Shown piece by piece: positions 30,054-40,348 of a stretch of DNA of 64,000 nucleotides. Position numbers and translations under genes: made by a program. This stretch comes from Phaeobacter sp. A36a-5a (GTDB lineage: Bacteria; Pseudomonadota; Alphaproteobacteria; Rhodobacterales; Rhodobacteraceae), in NCBI RefSeq assembly GCF_037911135.1, contig NZ_JBBLYU010000001.1, positions 2,210,525 through 2,274,524 on the forward strand, in the 5' to 3' direction. The stretch's first letter is position 1; every line of letters starts with the position of its first letter. The notes under the pieces were generated by a model that searched no databases, was not told the DNA's origin, and saw only the letters and a list, made by a program, of their open reading frames with translations.

Positions 30054-32021
30054 TCAGGCGAAATTGGCAACCGCATCCCGATCCGCCCAATCGTCACCGG
30101 CATCCCCTGCTTTCGACCCCACGGACTTGTGCAGCGATGCGCGGTCGGTGTCCCAATCATCGATACCGTCGCCGGAAACAGGCCCATGGGCGGAGACTTC
30201 GTTATAGTCTTCCCAACGCTCCTCATCCGGGTGACCTGCCTCGACAACGGCCGCTGCGCGCTCCGCCGCTGAGGGTGCGCGGCCTGCGGCACCATCTGCT
30301 GAGAGCAGGACAAACTGGCTGACGATCTGGTTCAGACCATAGGTCTCGCTGTTCATCTTCAGGATGGCAGCGCCGGATTCCTCAACCATCGCGGCATTCT
30401 GCTGGGTGACATTGTCCAGCTGGGCAACACCGATGTTGATTTCGTTCAGCCCCTGCGCCTGCTCACCGGATTCCGAAGAGATACCAGAGACAAGCGTGGC
30501 GATATTGACCACCTCGCCGACAACCTGCGACAGGGCCTTGCCGGCGCTATCGACCTTCTCCACGCCCTCTTCCACTGTTCTGGTGCTGGCCGAAATCAGC
30601 GACTTGATCTCATTGGCGGCATCCGATGACCGTTGCGCCAAAGCGCGCACCTCGGAGGCGACGACGGCAAAACCGCGCCCGACCTCACCTGCCCGCGCCG
30701 CCTCGACACCAGCGTTCAATGCCAGCAGGTTGGTCTGGAAGGCAATGTCGTCGATCACGCCGATGATCTGCGAAATCTGCCCGGACGAGCGTTCGATCTC
30801 ATTCATCGCCTCGATCGCGCCCTCCACGACCCGGCCGCTGTTTTCAACATCCTTGCGCGCGGAATCCACAGCGCTTTCGACGGCTTTGGCGTTCTGGGCG
30901 GAGTTGTTGACACTGACCGTCATTTCTTCCAGTGCGGCAGCCGTTTGCTCTAGCGTGGCCGCCTGGCTTTCGGTGCGGGCAGACATGTCTTCAGCACCGG
31001 ACCGGATTTCATCGGATTGCGCCTGGATCGCGGCGCTTGCCTTGACCACCTGGGCCATCACCTCATTCAGTTTATCGACCGTTTCGTTATAATTCATCCG
31101 CAGCGGATCATAGGCCTCGCCAAAGCTCTCTGCGATGCGAACGCTGAAGTTCCCGGACGCCAGCGCCTGCAGGCCCTGACGCAGCCGGTCGATGACATGC
31201 TCACCCTCCACACGCAGGGTATTCTGTTTCTCCAGCTCGCTGATGACCCGGGCCGACACACGGTCGATATCGCGGGCAATCTCGCCAAAATCGTCACCGC
31301 GCATCCGCTCAGCGACCTTGATGCCAAAATCCCCTTCTGCGACTTCGCGCAGGGCTTCGCGCAGCCGATCAATCGGGCGCACAATGTTCATGGTCATCTT
31401 GCGCGCGTTATAGAGCGTCACCAAGACCAACAGGGCGGATGTTCCCAAGAGGACATAAAGCAGAAGCATGTCATGTGCCCGCGCCGCCTTTGCGGTTTCG
31501 ACCGCCGAGGTTTCAATCCAGTCACTCAACGGGTGCAATTTCTCATTGAGGGCCGCGTAACTGTCCTGAAAGGCATCAACAGCAGCCTCCGCGGCGACCG
31601 GGTCGGTGACGGCCAGCTCTGCCAGGGCGACGCCCTGACCGACAAAGGTATCAACCTCCGCCACCATCCCCTCGACCTGCGCCAGCGCCTTTGGTGGCAA
31701 GGAATCGTTTTTCAGCAATTCCAGATTCTTGCGAAGCTCCTCGCTGGCCTGGACCACTCGTGCGCGCAGCGCCTCTTTCTCGGCTGCGGTCGCATGATCC
31801 CCGGCAAACACGAGATAGATCACTTCCGCGTGCAACTCTTCATGCAGGAGGTCGACCTTCAGCTCGTGGCGCACCGTTTTGGTTACATCAATCTGCCGCT
31901 CAAGCTCCAGTTCGCTTTGCCACAGGCTGTAGACAGATATCAGAGCCAATATAACAATCGCAAAAACGGATACCGCACCCGAAATAATAAATCGGGTTTT
32001 TGTTGACATCGTTCGAAACAT
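30054..32021 (-). CDS. methyl-accepting chemotaxis protein
   Basis: A 655-residue membrane chemoreceptor. TM1 is at about 11-33 and TM2 at about 184-204, with a roughly 150-residue helical periplasmic sensor between them. HAMP-like segments follow ([21 protein letters not shown] and a second [14 protein letters not shown]), then the conserved signalling hairpin ([26 protein letters not shown] near 465-490). The C-terminus is acidic and lacks a CheR-binding NWETF-type pentapeptide. AGAGGTG upstream supports the ATG at 32021. No che genes are nearby. The ligand is unknown. Confidence 0.95.
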   Translation of the reverse strand: MFRTMSTKTRFIISGAVSVFAIVILALISVYSLWQSELELERQIDVTKTVRHELKVDLLHEELHAEVIYLVFAGDHATAAEKEALRARVVQASEELRKNLELLKNDSLPPKALAQVEGMVAEVDTFVGQGVALAELAVTDPVAAEAAVDAFQDSYAALNEKLHPLSDWIETSAVETAKAARAHDMLLLYVLLGTSALLVLVTLYNARKMTMNIVRPIDRLREALREVAEGDFGIKVAERMRGDDFGEIARDIDRVSARVISELEKQNTLRVEGEHVIDRLRQGLQALASGNFSVRIAESFGEAYDPLRMNYNETVDKLNEVMAQVVKASAAIQAQSDEIRSGAEDMSARTESQAATLEQTAAALEEMTVSVNNSAQNAKAVESAVDSARKDVENSGRVVEGAIEAMNEIERSSGQISQIIGVIDDIAFQTNLLALNAGVEAARAGEVGRGFAVVASEVRALAQRSSDAANEIKSLISASTRTVEEGVEKVDSAGKALSQVVGEVVNIATLVSGISSESGEQAQGLNEINIGVAQLDNVTQQNAAMVEESGAAILKMNSETYGLNQIVSQFVLLSADGAAGRAPSAAERAAAVVEAGHPDEERWEDYNEVSAHGPVSGDGIDDWDTDRASLHKSVGSKAGDAGDDWADRDAVANFA

Positions 32022-32161
32022 TACCGCACACCTCTGGGTTGTAGCCTCGACCTGTTCTACGCCTCTGTTGTTAAAAAACCGGAAACATCGCCGATCTGGT
32101 CAAATTCCGCAGGCTCTGGCATAGCTTGAACTGCCGAAATCCCATGTGAAAGACCTGTCCC

Positions 32162-33037
32162 ATGACCCGACTCATTGCCTCCCTCGCCGAGGTCTCAAGC
32201 CAGTACAAAGCCCTGTTTGTCGATCTTTGGGGCTGTGTGCACAACGGTATCACCGCCTACCCCGAGGCCGTGGCTGCCTTGCAGGCCTATCGCGCGGCAG
32301 GCGGTGTTGTTGTGCTGGTGACCAACTCGCCCAAGCCAAGGGCGGGGGTTGCGGCACAGCTTGGCGACTTCGGCGTCCCTCAGGATGCCTATGACACCAT
32401 TGCCACCTCCGGCGATTCCGCACGCGCCGCCATGTTCAGCGGTGCCGTTGGCCGCAAGGTCTATTTCATGGGTGAATGGGAGCGCGATGCCGGCTTCTTT
32501 GAGCCGCTGAAGATGCTGGACGATCCGATTGATGTGACCCGCGTTCCGTTGAAGGAGGCCGAAGGCATTGTCTGCTGCGGCCCCTTCGATACGCAGGCCG
32601 ACCCGGATGTGAACCGCCCGGATTTCCTTTATGCCAAGCAGATGGGGCTGAAACTACTCTGCGCCAATCCCGATATCGTGGTTGATCGCGGCGAGACGCG
32701 CGAATGGTGCGCCGGGGCGCTGGCGCGGCTTTATACGGAAATGGGCGGCGAGAGCCTGTACTTCGGCAAGCCCCACCCGCCGATCTACGATCTGGCGCGG
32801 CGGCGTCTGGCGGAGCTGGGCCTGGATATCGCCGACCGTGACATATTGGCGATCGGTGACGGCCCCCACACCGATATCTCGGGCGCAATGGGCGAAGGTC
32901 TGGACTCACTCTTCATTACAGGTGGACTTGCAGCAAAAGAGACCAAAACCGACCACCAGCCCGATGAAGCCGCGCTAAGCACCTATTTGGAAAAGGAAAA
33001 ATCTGCACCGACCTATTCTATCGGCAGATTGCGCTAA
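32162..33037 (+). CDS. TIGR01459-type HAD-superfamily phosphatase
   Basis: A 291-residue HAD hydrolase of the NagD-like subgroup. Motif I is FVDLWGCVHNG, keeping the nucleophilic Asp but with Trp in place of the usual second Asp, as the DxWGxxH family pattern has; VLVTNSPKP is motif II and IGDGPHTDISGAM is motif IV. The substrate, a phosphorylated metabolite, is undefined. It precedes the MaoC gene by about 145 bp. Confidence 0.88.
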   Translation: MTRLIASLAEVSSQYKALFVDLWGCVHNGITAYPEAVAALQAYRAAGGVVVLVTNSPKPRAGVAAQLGDFGVPQDAYDTIATSGDSARAAMFSGAVGRKVYFMGEWERDAGFFEPLKMLDDPIDVTRVPLKEAEGIVCCGPFDTQADPDVNRPDFLYAKQMGLKLLCANPDIVVDRGETREWCAGALARLYTEMGGESLYFGKPHPPIYDLARRRLAELGLDIADRDILAIGDGPHTDISGAMGEGLDSLFITGGLAAKETKTDHQPDEAALSTYLEKEKSAPTYSIGRLR

Positions 33038-33049
33038 CGGAGAAAACAC

Positions 33050-33077
33050 TTGCCTTTCTGCGACTGCAAAGTAATAA
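33050..33077 (+). promoter_or_regulatory. promoter with embedded palindrome upstream of MaoC gene
   Basis: A possible -35 TTGCCT (33050-33055) and -10 TAATAA (33072-33077) are separated by 16 bp. The spacer is filled by CTTTCTGCGACTGCAAAG (33054-33071), which shares CTGCGACTGCAAAG with the site before the sat fusion gene. The arrangement fits repression by one factor at both genes. Confidence 0.55.
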
Positions 33078-33183
33078 AGTTGCCGTAACAAGTCTGCATT
33101 TGCCCGATTGTTTCAGGTTCGACCCGCGACCCGTAGACAGCACCGCGCAATTTTTCGCAGAGCAACGGCAACAGGAGAGGCAT

Positions 33184-33627
33184 ATGTTGGACAATTTTCC
33201 GCGCGGAACGATCTGCATCGAAGATATCGAAATGGGGATGGTCCGCTATCTGCGCAAAGAGGTGACGGACAAGGATATCGAGATGTTTGCCGAGGTCTCA
33301 ACGGACCACAACCCGGTGCATCTGGATGAAGATTACGCGCAGGACACCATGTTTCAGGGGCGCATCGCCCATGGGATGCTGACTGCCGGGTTGATCTCTG
33401 CCGTAATTGGCGAGCAACTGCCCGGCCATGGCGCCATCTACATGAGCCAGTCCCTGAAGTTTCTTGCCCCCGTCCGCCCCGGCGATCTCGTGCTTGCGGA
33501 GGTCGAGGTGACCGGCATCGAGATCGACAAACGCCGGGTCAAGCTGGATTGCCGCTGCATGGTGGAGGGCAAGAAGGTGCTGGTCGGCGAAGCCATGGTG
33601 ATGGCGCCGTCACGCAAGTTCGACTGA
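33184..33627 (+). CDS. MaoC-family dehydratase
   Basis: A 147-residue hot-dog-fold hydratase related to (R)-specific enoyl-CoA hydratases. The hydratase-2 motif is visible in FAEVSTDHNPVHLDEDYA (Asp and His) and GRIAHGMLTAGLIS. The start at 33184 has AGGAG 7 nt upstream. It could act in fatty-acid or polyhydroxyalkanoate metabolism; the exact substrate is not determined. Confidence 0.9.
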   Translation: MLDNFPRGTICIEDIEMGMVRYLRKEVTDKDIEMFAEVSTDHNPVHLDEDYAQDTMFQGRIAHGMLTAGLISAVIGEQLPGHGAIYMSQSLKFLAPVRPGDLVLAEVEVTGIEIDKRRVKLDCRCMVEGKKVLVGEAMVMAPSRKFD

Positions 33628-33702
33628 CGCGATGGCCGCCAAGCTGTGGCGCCCCGTGGCATGGCTCTTGCAAGCGCGCCCCGGCGCAGCTAGGCAGTGG
33701 CC

Positions 33703-34635
33703 ATGCGCATTATCCGTGACTTTCAATTCGTAGATCCAAAGGATCGTGGGGCCTCTGCCGCCATCGGCAATTTCGATGGTGTCCATCGCGGCCATCAATC
33801 GGTCATCGACCTGGCCCGCGACGCTGTGCCCGAGGCGCCGCTCGGGGTCCTGACCTTCGAACCTCACCCGCGGGAGTTCTTCGCCCCCGATGCCCCGCCG
33901 TTTCGCCTGATGTCGGCCGAAGCCCGGGCATCGCGGCTGGAAAAACTGGGGGTGGAGCGTCTCTACCAGTTGAATTTCAATGCCGCCCTCTCCGGTCTCA
34001 CGCCCGAGGGCTTTGCCCGCAAGGTGATTGCCGACGGTCTAGGCCTGCGCCATGTCGTCGTCGGCTCGGATTTCTGTTTCGGCAAGGGTCGCGCCGGCTC
34101 TGCCGACGATCTCCAGCGTTTTGGCGACCAGATGGGGTTCGGCGTCACCGTGGCGCCGCTGATGGAATATTCCGAGGACACGGTCTCCTCCACCGCCATC
34201 CGCCGCGCGCTCAGCGACGGGCGGCCGCGCGATGCCGCCAATATGCTCGGCCATTGGCACCGGATCGAAGGCGAGGTCATTGGCGGCGAACAACGCGGCC
34301 GCGAATTGGGCTATCCCACGGCGAACATGTCGATCGACGGGCTGCATCAGCCCGCCTTTGGCGTCTATGCCGTGCTGGTCGATGTGCTGGATGGCCCTTA
34401 TCGGGGCAGCTATCATGGCGCCGCCTCCGTCGGAGTGCGCCCGATGTTCGATGGCAGCCATCCCAATATTGAAACCTTCCTGTTCGATTTCACCGGCAAC
34501 CTCTATGGCGCGACGCTGTCTGTGGGGCTGGTCGAATACCTGCGCCCGGAAATGACCTTCGACGGGCTGGAGGGGCTGCTGGCCCAGATGGACGCTGATT
34601 GCATCACGGCGCGCCAGCTGTTGGCGGCGCTATGA
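33703..34635 (+). CDS. ribF: bifunctional riboflavin kinase / FAD synthetase
   Basis: Makes FMN and FAD from riboflavin. 310 residues: the N-terminal nucleotidyltransferase domain has GNFDGVHRGHQ at about 22-32, and the C-terminal riboflavin kinase domain has GYPTANMSIDG at about 205-215 and YHGAASVGVRPMFDG. ATG 33703 is used; a GTG two codons upstream is possible. Its stop overlaps the start of the YcgN gene (ATGA). Confidence 0.95.
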   Translation: MRIIRDFQFVDPKDRGASAAIGNFDGVHRGHQSVIDLARDAVPEAPLGVLTFEPHPREFFAPDAPPFRLMSAEARASRLEKLGVERLYQLNFNAALSGLTPEGFARKVIADGLGLRHVVVGSDFCFGKGRAGSADDLQRFGDQMGFGVTVAPLMEYSEDTVSSTAIRRALSDGRPRDAANMLGHWHRIEGEVIGGEQRGRELGYPTANMSIDGLHQPAFGVYAVLVDVLDGPYRGSYHGAASVGVRPMFDGSHPNIETFLFDFTGNLYGATLSVGLVEYLRPEMTFDGLEGLLAQMDADCITARQLLAAL

Positions 34636-35102
34636 GCCAGGGCATTGACCGCAACGGGCTGGGCAAGCGCTTCTGGGAAAAGAAGCCGCTGACAAAGCTC
34701 AACAACCGCGAGTGGGAAGCGCTCTGCGATGGCTGTGGCAAATGCTGCCTGAACAAGCTGGAGGATGAAGACAGCGGCGAAGTGGCGCTGACCCGGGTTG
34801 CCTGCCGTCTGCTGGATGATGCCACCTGCCGCTGCGCCCATTACGAGAACCGCCATCAGTTTGTCCCCGAATGTATCGTGCTGAAGCCCGACAATCTGGA
34901 CACCCACGCCTATTGGATGCCACAGACCTGCGCCTATCGGCTGCTCTGGGAAGGCAAGCCGCTGCCCGACTGGCACCCGCTGATCACCGGTGATCCCGCA
35001 AGCGTGCATGAGGCCGGTGTCTCGGTGCGGGGCTGGACCGTATCGGAATTCGACACTCCCGAAGAAGACTGGGAAGAGCATATAATCGAGGAGCCGCTCT
35101 AA
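34632..35102 (+). CDS. YcgN-family cysteine-cluster protein
   Basis: A 156-residue protein of the UPF0260/YcgN family with conserved cysteines in LCDGCGKCCLNK, CRLLDDATCRCAHY, PECIVLK and QTCAYRLL, suggesting a bound metal or iron-sulfur centre. Function is unknown. It is translationally coupled to ribF upstream by ATGA and abuts the threonine aldolase gene, whose ATG follows directly after its stop. Confidence 0.9.
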   Translation: MSQGIDRNGLGKRFWEKKPLTKLNNREWEALCDGCGKCCLNKLEDEDSGEVALTRVACRLLDDATCRCAHYENRHQFVPECIVLKPDNLDTHAYWMPQTCAYRLLWEGKPLPDWHPLITGDPASVHEAGVSVRGWTVSEFDTPEEDWEEHIIEEPL

Positions 35103-36137
35103 ATGCATTTCGCCTCTGACAACTCCGGTCCGGCCAATCCTGAAATTCTGGCAGCCCTTGCAACGGCCAACACCGGCTATGCCATGGGCTACGGTGCAGA
35201 TGACGAGATGGCACAGGTCACCACCCGCATCCGCGAGATCTTTGACGCCCCCGGCGCAGCGGTCTACCTCGTCGCAACCGGCACGGCCGCCAATGTACTG
35301 GCCCTTTCGACCCTGTCGCAGCCCTGGCAGACGCTGTTCTGCACCCGACAGGCCCATATCAACGTCGATGAATGCAACGGGCCTGAGTTCTACACCGGCG
35401 GCGCCAAGCTGACGCTGGTGACCGATGCTGACAAGATGACCCCCGCCGATCTGCGCCAAGCCCTTGAGGGCGAGGAAAATCGCGGCGTCCACGGGCCGCA
35501 GCGCGGTCCCGTCTCGATCACGCAGGTGACGGAATTTGGCACGGTCTATTCGGTCGAAGAGCTGCGCGCGCTCTGCGAGGTTGCAAAATCCTACGGTCTG
35601 CCGGTGCATCTGGATGGTGCACGTTTCACCAATGCGCTGGTGACGCTGGGCTGCACCGCCGCCGAGATGACCTGGAAAGCAGGCGTGGATGCGGTGTCTT
35701 TTGGCGGCACCAAAAACGGCTGCATGGGGGTTGAGGCGGTGATCTTCTTTGACCCTGCCAAAGCGCAGGAGTTCGAATATCGCCGCAAACGCGGGGCGCA
35801 TCTGTTCTCCAAGCATCGCTATCTGTCAGCGCAGATGCTGGCCTATCTGACCGATGATCTCTGGCTGCACAACGCCCGCGCGGCAAATGCCAAGGCAGCG
35901 CGTCTGGCGGCAGGGTTGCGCAGCAAAGGCGCCCGGTTCAGCCATGATCCGCAGGCCAACATGATCTTTGCCGCCCTTCCACGCGCCACCCACCAGCGGC
36001 TGTTCGACGCCGGCGCGGTCTATCACCTTTGGGACGGCGGCCTGGAAGGCGCAGCGGACGAAGAGGTCACCGCGCGGTTCGTCTGCGACTGGTCCATAGA
36101 AGACGACCAGATAGACGCGTTTCTCGCGCTTCTCTGA
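35103..36137 (+). CDS. ltaE: low-specificity L-threonine aldolase
   Basis: PLP enzyme that cleaves threonine or allo-threonine to glycine and acetaldehyde; 344 residues of the beta-eliminating lyase group. The PLP Lys lies in SFGGTKNGCMG at about residue 203; LDGARFTNAL contributes the cofactor-binding Asp. The N-terminus FASDNSGPANPEIL is typical. It is the third gene of the ribF run. Confidence 0.92.
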   Translation: MHFASDNSGPANPEILAALATANTGYAMGYGADDEMAQVTTRIREIFDAPGAAVYLVATGTAANVLALSTLSQPWQTLFCTRQAHINVDECNGPEFYTGGAKLTLVTDADKMTPADLRQALEGEENRGVHGPQRGPVSITQVTEFGTVYSVEELRALCEVAKSYGLPVHLDGARFTNALVTLGCTAAEMTWKAGVDAVSFGGTKNGCMGVEAVIFFDPAKAQEFEYRRKRGAHLFSKHRYLSAQMLAYLTDDLWLHNARAANAKAARLAAGLRSKGARFSHDPQANMIFAALPRATHQRLFDAGAVYHLWDGGLEGAADEEVTARFVCDWSIEDDQIDAFLALL

Positions 36138-36204
36138 CACATATCGCGGTTGGGCCGCCACCTTCTAATGGGACGCCGGTTTGCCGCCCACCGGCGGCTC
36201 CCGG

Positions 36205-37107
36205 TCACATCGGCTCGGCGGTCATCGCGGGCCCGCCACCCGGAGCGCTGCCACCCCCGGCGCCAGCACCCATGAAGCTCTGGCGGCTCAGGAAATGCCG
36301 CGCCATGGCGTCGGCAAATCCTGTTTTGCGATAGCCGACACCAACCACCCGCGTTACCGGGTCGACGTCCGAAATCTCCCGCAGCACAATGCCCCTGTGA
36401 GCATCGCCATGGGACATTGGCATCAGCGCCATTCCCAAACCGGCAGCCACCAGATCCATCAGCTGGGCATCATGTATCGCGCTGGCCGCCACCCGCAGCC
36501 CCGTCCCGCCGTCATCCCGCGCCAGTTCAGCCAGATACCGGTCCGCGCTGGGGCAATAGGGGCGCGCAATCAGGGCCTCATCCGCAAGATCTGCCAGCGT
36601 CAGCTGCGGTTTTGCCACCAGAGGATGCCCAGAGGGCAGACCGAGACCATAGCGCTCCTGCCAGAGCGGATGAAAACCGCAGCCCCGTGGCAGGCAGCTC
36701 TCAGCCGCAAAATGCAGATCCGCCTGCGTGGGATCCTCGCTGAACTGAAACTGCGCCTGTGGTTCCGCCCGCCGGATCCGGGCCAGCCCATCCTCAAATG
36801 CCGCCATCAAGACGTCGGGCGCGCAGAACACCCTTACCGTTTGCGCGACATGCCCCTTTAGCCGCGCCTCAAGCTGGCTCATCTGCGCCAGCACCCCGCC
36901 TGCCTGCTGATAGAGTTCATGCCCGAGCGCGGTTGGCGTCAGACCATCCCGACCGCGCCGAAACACCGGGCCGCCATACCGTTGCTCAAGTCGGGCAATT
37001 GCCGCCGAGACCGAGGGCTGGCGCACATCGCAGGCCCGTGCCGCAGCACTGAAGGTTCCCATTTCATAGGCAGCCCGGAAATATCGTAGCGGTGTCAGAT
37101 CATCCAT
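36205..37107 (-). CDS. LysR-family transcriptional regulator
   Basis: A 300-residue LTTR: N-terminal winged helix (LRYFRAAYEMGTFSAAARACDVRQPSVSAAIARLEQ, residues 7-42) and a periplasmic-binding-like effector domain. The C-terminus ends in a glycine/alanine-rich tail. It is divergent from the NTF2-like gene with a 92-bp gap that contains a T-N11-A dyad, so that gene is the likely target. The inducer is unknown. Confidence 0.93.
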   Translation of the reverse strand: MDDLTPLRYFRAAYEMGTFSAAARACDVRQPSVSAAIARLEQRYGGPVFRRGRDGLTPTALGHELYQQAGGVLAQMSQLEARLKGHVAQTVRVFCAPDVLMAAFEDGLARIRRAEPQAQFQFSEDPTQADLHFAAESCLPRGCGFHPLWQERYGLGLPSGHPLVAKPQLTLADLADEALIARPYCPSADRYLAELARDDGGTGLRVAASAIHDAQLMDLVAAGLGMALMPMSHGDAHRGIVLREISDVDPVTRVVGVGYRKTGFADAMARHFLSRQSFMGAGAGGGSAPGGGPAMTAEPM

Positions 37108-37116
37108 AGCTTCAAA

Positions 37117-37131
37117 CTATAACATGGATAG
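37117..37131. promoter_or_regulatory. LysR-type operator candidate
   Basis: CTAT-AACATGG-ATAG, a dyad with T-N11-A spacing in the divergent gap, 9 bp upstream of the LysR ATG. A second CTATAG lies at 37148-37153. Confidence 0.45.
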
Positions 37132-37199
37132 CCTCCAGAGCAATTCCCTATAGTCGGTATCTTTGCCATCCTGTCGGCACCACTCAACAGGAGAGCATC

Positions 37200-37628
37200 A
37201 TGTCCGCAACCACCCTCGCCCCCGCGCCCCAAGCCACAACCGCCCCCGAAATCGAGCAGTTGCTGCGCCTGTTCGAGGCAGGCGACCCCGCCCTGATGGG
37301 CTTTATCGCGCCGGATATCGATTTTCGCATCGACCATTACCGCGACAGCGATGGCGTCGACGTCAGCTGGCAACAGGCCACCGATATCGAGGGCTTTGGC
37401 GTGATCCTGTCCCGGCTTGGCCCCGAGGTTTTCCCTCAGGGAACAAAAATCGTGGATCTGACATCACAGGATCTGGGGGATGGCTGGTATAACACCCGGT
37501 TCCAGCAGCGCTATCACTACGCGGTGCGGGATCGTATGGTGGAAAGCGTGACCTTCATCCTGTCCCACCAGAAGGACGGCAAGATTGACTATTTCCGCGA
37601 AACCGTCACCACGGTGACCGATCTCTGA
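37200..37628 (+). CDS. NTF2/SnoaL-like protein
   Basis: A 142-residue single-domain protein with a cone-shaped NTF2-like pattern: N-terminal helix (APEIEQLLRLFEAGDPAL), FIAPDIDFRIDHYRD, then beta strands GWYNTRFQQRYHYAV and ESVTFILSHQKDGKIDYFRET. AGGAG lies just before the ATG. It may be a small isomerase or binding protein; function is unknown. It is likely controlled by the divergent LysR gene. Confidence 0.75.
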   Translation: MSATTLAPAPQATTAPEIEQLLRLFEAGDPALMGFIAPDIDFRIDHYRDSDGVDVSWQQATDIEGFGVILSRLGPEVFPQGTKIVDLTSQDLGDGWYNTRFQQRYHYAVRDRMVESVTFILSHQKDGKIDYFRETVTTVTDL

Positions 37629-37664
37629 GGCCAACTCACGCGCCCTGACGTCGCAAGCTGAAAA

Positions 37665-37695
37665 ACCCGAAGCCGCCTCTGGCGCGCTTCGGGTT
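37665..37695. terminator. bidirectional terminator
   Basis: AACCCGAAGC...GCTTCGGGTT around a GCCGCCTCTGGCG core, between the convergent NTF2-like and alpha/beta-hydrolase genes; A and T runs flank it. Confidence 0.8.
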
Positions 37696-37742
37696 CTTGC
37701 TACGGGAACGCCCGCTCGGGGCCGCGCAGCATCGGCTAGGGC

Positions 37743-38600
37743 CTAGGCATGCGTCAGCGCCACGTCCGGCCAGAAGCTTTGCAGCAGAGCCGCCGTCTCG
37801 GCCGGATGTGTGATCGGCAGCATATGTCCCGCCGCCTCGACCCTTCGGCAGGTCACCTCCGGCAGTCGTGCGGCAAGAGCGCGAATGACCTCATGCATGA
37901 TGGGCTGGCTTTTGCCGCCATCAATCAGCAGACAGGGCATCGTCAGCAGCGCCAGCTTATCCGGTTCCAGCACGCCCAGCATATCGTCGTAGATCTGCGT
38001 ATCGCAGGCCATCACCGCCGGAAAACTGCGGACCATGGCGCTGCGGGCGCTTTCGGGCAAATCTGGCCATTTCGGATGGCCTGCTCCCCAGGCCCGGTTG
38101 AACAGGCGAGTCGCCTGCTCCACATCACCGTTGAGATAGGTTTCGCGAACGGTCATGTGGTCCCGGCGCAGCGCCTCAAGCGCCTCGGGATCGGTCGTCG
38201 TCGCTGTCCCCAGCGAAAAAAACACAGGTTCGATCATCACCAGAGAGCGCACCAGGTCAGGCCGCATCTGCGCCATTGCCAGCGCCACCGTGGCACCAAA
38301 GGAATGGCCCAGCAGGTCAATCGGCCCGTCCTTGGCAAGGTTTTTCGACTCGATCAGGGCCAGACCGGCCTCGGCATTGCGCAGTTGCAAAAGCCCCTCA
38401 CCGTCCCAATCGGGACTGCGCCCGTGCGACAGCATGTCGAAACTTGAGATCGTCACATGTTCTTCCAGAATGGTCGCCAGACCACGCCAGGCACCGGAAT
38501 GGGCAAGGGAGCAATGGACTCCCAGAACCTGCCGATTGCCGCGACCAAAGGAATGGGTGACCACGGGCTGCGCCAGCCCGGCCGAGATTTCCGCCATCAT
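37743..38600 (-). CDS. alpha/beta hydrolase
   Basis: A 285-residue cytosolic alpha/beta-fold hydrolase without a signal peptide. The oxyanion region is GVHCSLAHSGAW, the nucleophile elbow is LLGHSFG (Ser at about 97), and the catalytic His is in AAGHMLPITHP near the end. The family includes esterases, lactonases and dehalogenase-like enzymes; the substrate cannot be assigned. Monocistronic, as far as can be seen. Confidence 0.88.
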   Translation of the reverse strand: MMAEISAGLAQPVVTHSFGRGNRQVLGVHCSLAHSGAWRGLATILEEHVTISSFDMLSHGRSPDWDGEGLLQLRNAEAGLALIESKNLAKDGPIDLLGHSFGATVALAMAQMRPDLVRSLVMIEPVFFSLGTATTTDPEALEALRRDHMTVRETYLNGDVEQATRLFNRAWGAGHPKWPDLPESARSAMVRSFPAVMACDTQIYDDMLGVLEPDKLALLTMPCLLIDGGKSQPIMHEVIRALAARLPEVTCRRVEAAGHMLPITHPAETAALLQSFWPDVALTHA

Positions 38601-38812
38601 GACTGCCCTTTTGCGGTCGCGATGCCACCGTCAACCAAGGTCCTTCTTCGCTGCTCCTCTGCGCAACTCCAGCAGGTTTCCCCTGCCCTGTCGTTTGCCA
38701 CCATGGGCCTGTTCTCCCGCATTAAATCTAGGCGCGACGGTACGCCCATGCTAAGCGGGGTTCAACATCACGAATCTGTCACACTGCCATTGCTGCCTGG
38801 GGATAACAGCCA

Positions 38813-39832
38813 ATGCCGACTTTGAACGAACCCAAGCTGATTGCTGGGAACGCCAATCTTCCGCTTGCCGAAACCATTACCCGCCGCATGTCGATGCACC
38901 GCGGCGTTGATCAGGGCCTCGTAGATGCCCGGGTCGAGCGGTTCAACGACGGCGAAATCTTCGTCGAGGTTTATGAGAACGTCCGCGGTGAGGACATGTT
39001 CATCATTCAGCCGACCTCGAACCCGGCCAATGACAACCTGATGGAGCTCTTGATCATCGCAGATGCCCTGCGCCGCTCCTCTGCCCAGCGTATCACCGCC
39101 GTGATCCCCTATTTCGGCTATGCCCGCCAGGACCGCCGCACCAAGGCCCGCACGCCGATCTCGGCCAAGCTGGTGGCGAATATGCTGACCGGTGCGGGCA
39201 TCGAACGGGTTCTGACAATGGACCTGCACGCGGCCCAGATCCAGGGCTTCTTCGATATCCCCGTCGACAACCTCTATGCTTCGCCGATTTTTGCTCTGGA
39301 TGTGAAAAACCAGTTCAAGGACAGCATGGACGAACTCATGGTCGTGTCACCGGACGTCGGCGGTGTGGCCCGCGCCCGTGAACTGGCAAAGCGCATCAAC
39401 GCGCCTCTGTCGATCGTCGACAAACGCCGCGAGAAAGCGGGCGAGGTTGCCGAAATGACCGTGATTGGCGATGTCACCGACAAGATCTGCCTGATCATCG
39501 ACGACATGTGCGACACAGCCGGCACCCTGTGCAAGGCGGCGCAGGTGCTGCTCGACAATGGGGCCAAGGAGGTCCACGCCTATATCACCCATGGTGTGAT
39601 GAGCGGCCCGGCTGTTGAGCGCGTGACAAACTCGGTGATGAAATCGCTGGTGCTGACCGACACCATTCAGCCGACCGAAGCGGTCCTTGGCGCGCCGAAT
39701 ATTCGCATCCTGCCGACCGCGCCCTTGTTCACTCAGGCCATTCTCAATATCTGGCACGGCACCTCCGTGTCCTCTCTGTTCGAGGACAAGACGCTGGTTC
39801 CGATCTACGAGTCGCTGTCGCGCAACGGCTAA
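38813..39832 (+). CDS. prs: ribose-phosphate pyrophosphokinase
   Basis: Makes PRPP from ribose-5-phosphate and ATP for purine, pyrimidine, histidine and NAD synthesis. 339 residues, slightly longer at the N-terminus than the roughly 315 usual. Key motifs: [21 protein letters not shown] at about 104-113, [12 protein letters not shown] and the PRPP loop [11 protein letters not shown] at about 229-239. Single gene with its own terminator. Confidence 0.97.
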   Translation: MPTLNEPKLIAGNANLPLAETITRRMSMHRGVDQGLVDARVERFNDGEIFVEVYENVRGEDMFIIQPTSNPANDNLMELLIIADALRRSSAQRITAVIPYFGYARQDRRTKARTPISAKLVANMLTGAGIERVLTMDLHAAQIQGFFDIPVDNLYASPIFALDVKNQFKDSMDELMVVSPDVGGVARARELAKRINAPLSIVDKRREKAGEVAEMTVIGDVTDKICLIIDDMCDTAGTLCKAAQVLLDNGAKEVHAYITHGVMSGPAVERVTNSVMKSLVLTDTIQPTEAVLGAPNIRILPTAPLFTQAILNIWHGTSVSSLFEDKTLVPIYESLSRNG

Positions 39833-39862
39833 ACAGCGCCGCCAATCGGCCAAGCTCTTTGA

Positions 39863-39895
39863 CCCCACGCCCGGAACCCAGCGCGTGGGGTTTTT
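39863..39895 (+). terminator. prs terminator
   Basis: CCCCACGC...GCGTGGGG followed by TTTTT, 31 bp past the prs stop. Confidence 0.92.
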
Positions 39896-39970
39896 CGTCT
39901 TGCCGCTATCGACGGCACGCCGCCCAGCACGTTAGGCTTGGCGCGTGGCTTAAAGCGGGGAGGCAGGAGG

Positions 39971-40348
39971 ATGCAGCACCATCAGGGCAGCTGCCTGTGC
40001 GGCGCCATCCGTATCAGCGCCTCCGGTGCGCCGCTCCGGGTTGGCATCTGCCATTGCAGCGACTGTCGCAAGCACCATGGCGCGTTGTTCTACGCGGCTG
40101 CGATTTTCCCGGCATCGGCTGTCACTGTTGATGGCAGGCCGCAGCATTACAGGGGGCGCCATTTCTGTGGTATCTGCGGCTCGTCGGTTTTTGCCCGAAG
40201 CGGCGATGAGATCGAGCTGCATCTGGGTGCGCTCGAAACCACGGACGGGCTGCTGCCAAGCTATGAAGGCTGGTGCCTGCGCCGCGAGAGCTGGCTGCCC
40301 GCGTTTCCGGGTCTGACCCGTTTTGACCGCGACAGAGACCCGAGTTAG
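39971..40348 (+). CDS. GFA/CENP-V-family zinc protein
   Basis: A 125-residue protein of the GFA family (glutathione-dependent formaldehyde-activating enzyme-like). Zinc-binding cysteines are in SCLCGAIR, CHCSDCRKHHG and FCGICGSS. ATG 39971 is used, with GGAGG 8 nt upstream. Despite the family name, formaldehyde activity is unproven. Its stop overlaps the stop of the convergent lectin gene. Confidence 0.88.
   Translation: MQHHQGSCLCGAIRISASGAPLRVGICHCSDCRKHHGALFYAAAIFPASAVTVDGRPQHYRGRHFCGICGSSVFARSGDEIELHLGALETTDGLLPSYEGWCLRRESWLPAFPGLTRFDRDRDPS

Noticed and set aside
38702..38825. A 40-codon frame starting MGLFSRIKSRRDG upstream of prs
   Set aside because: It has no ribosome site, overlaps the prs start and has no recognisable homologue; more likely leader sequence.
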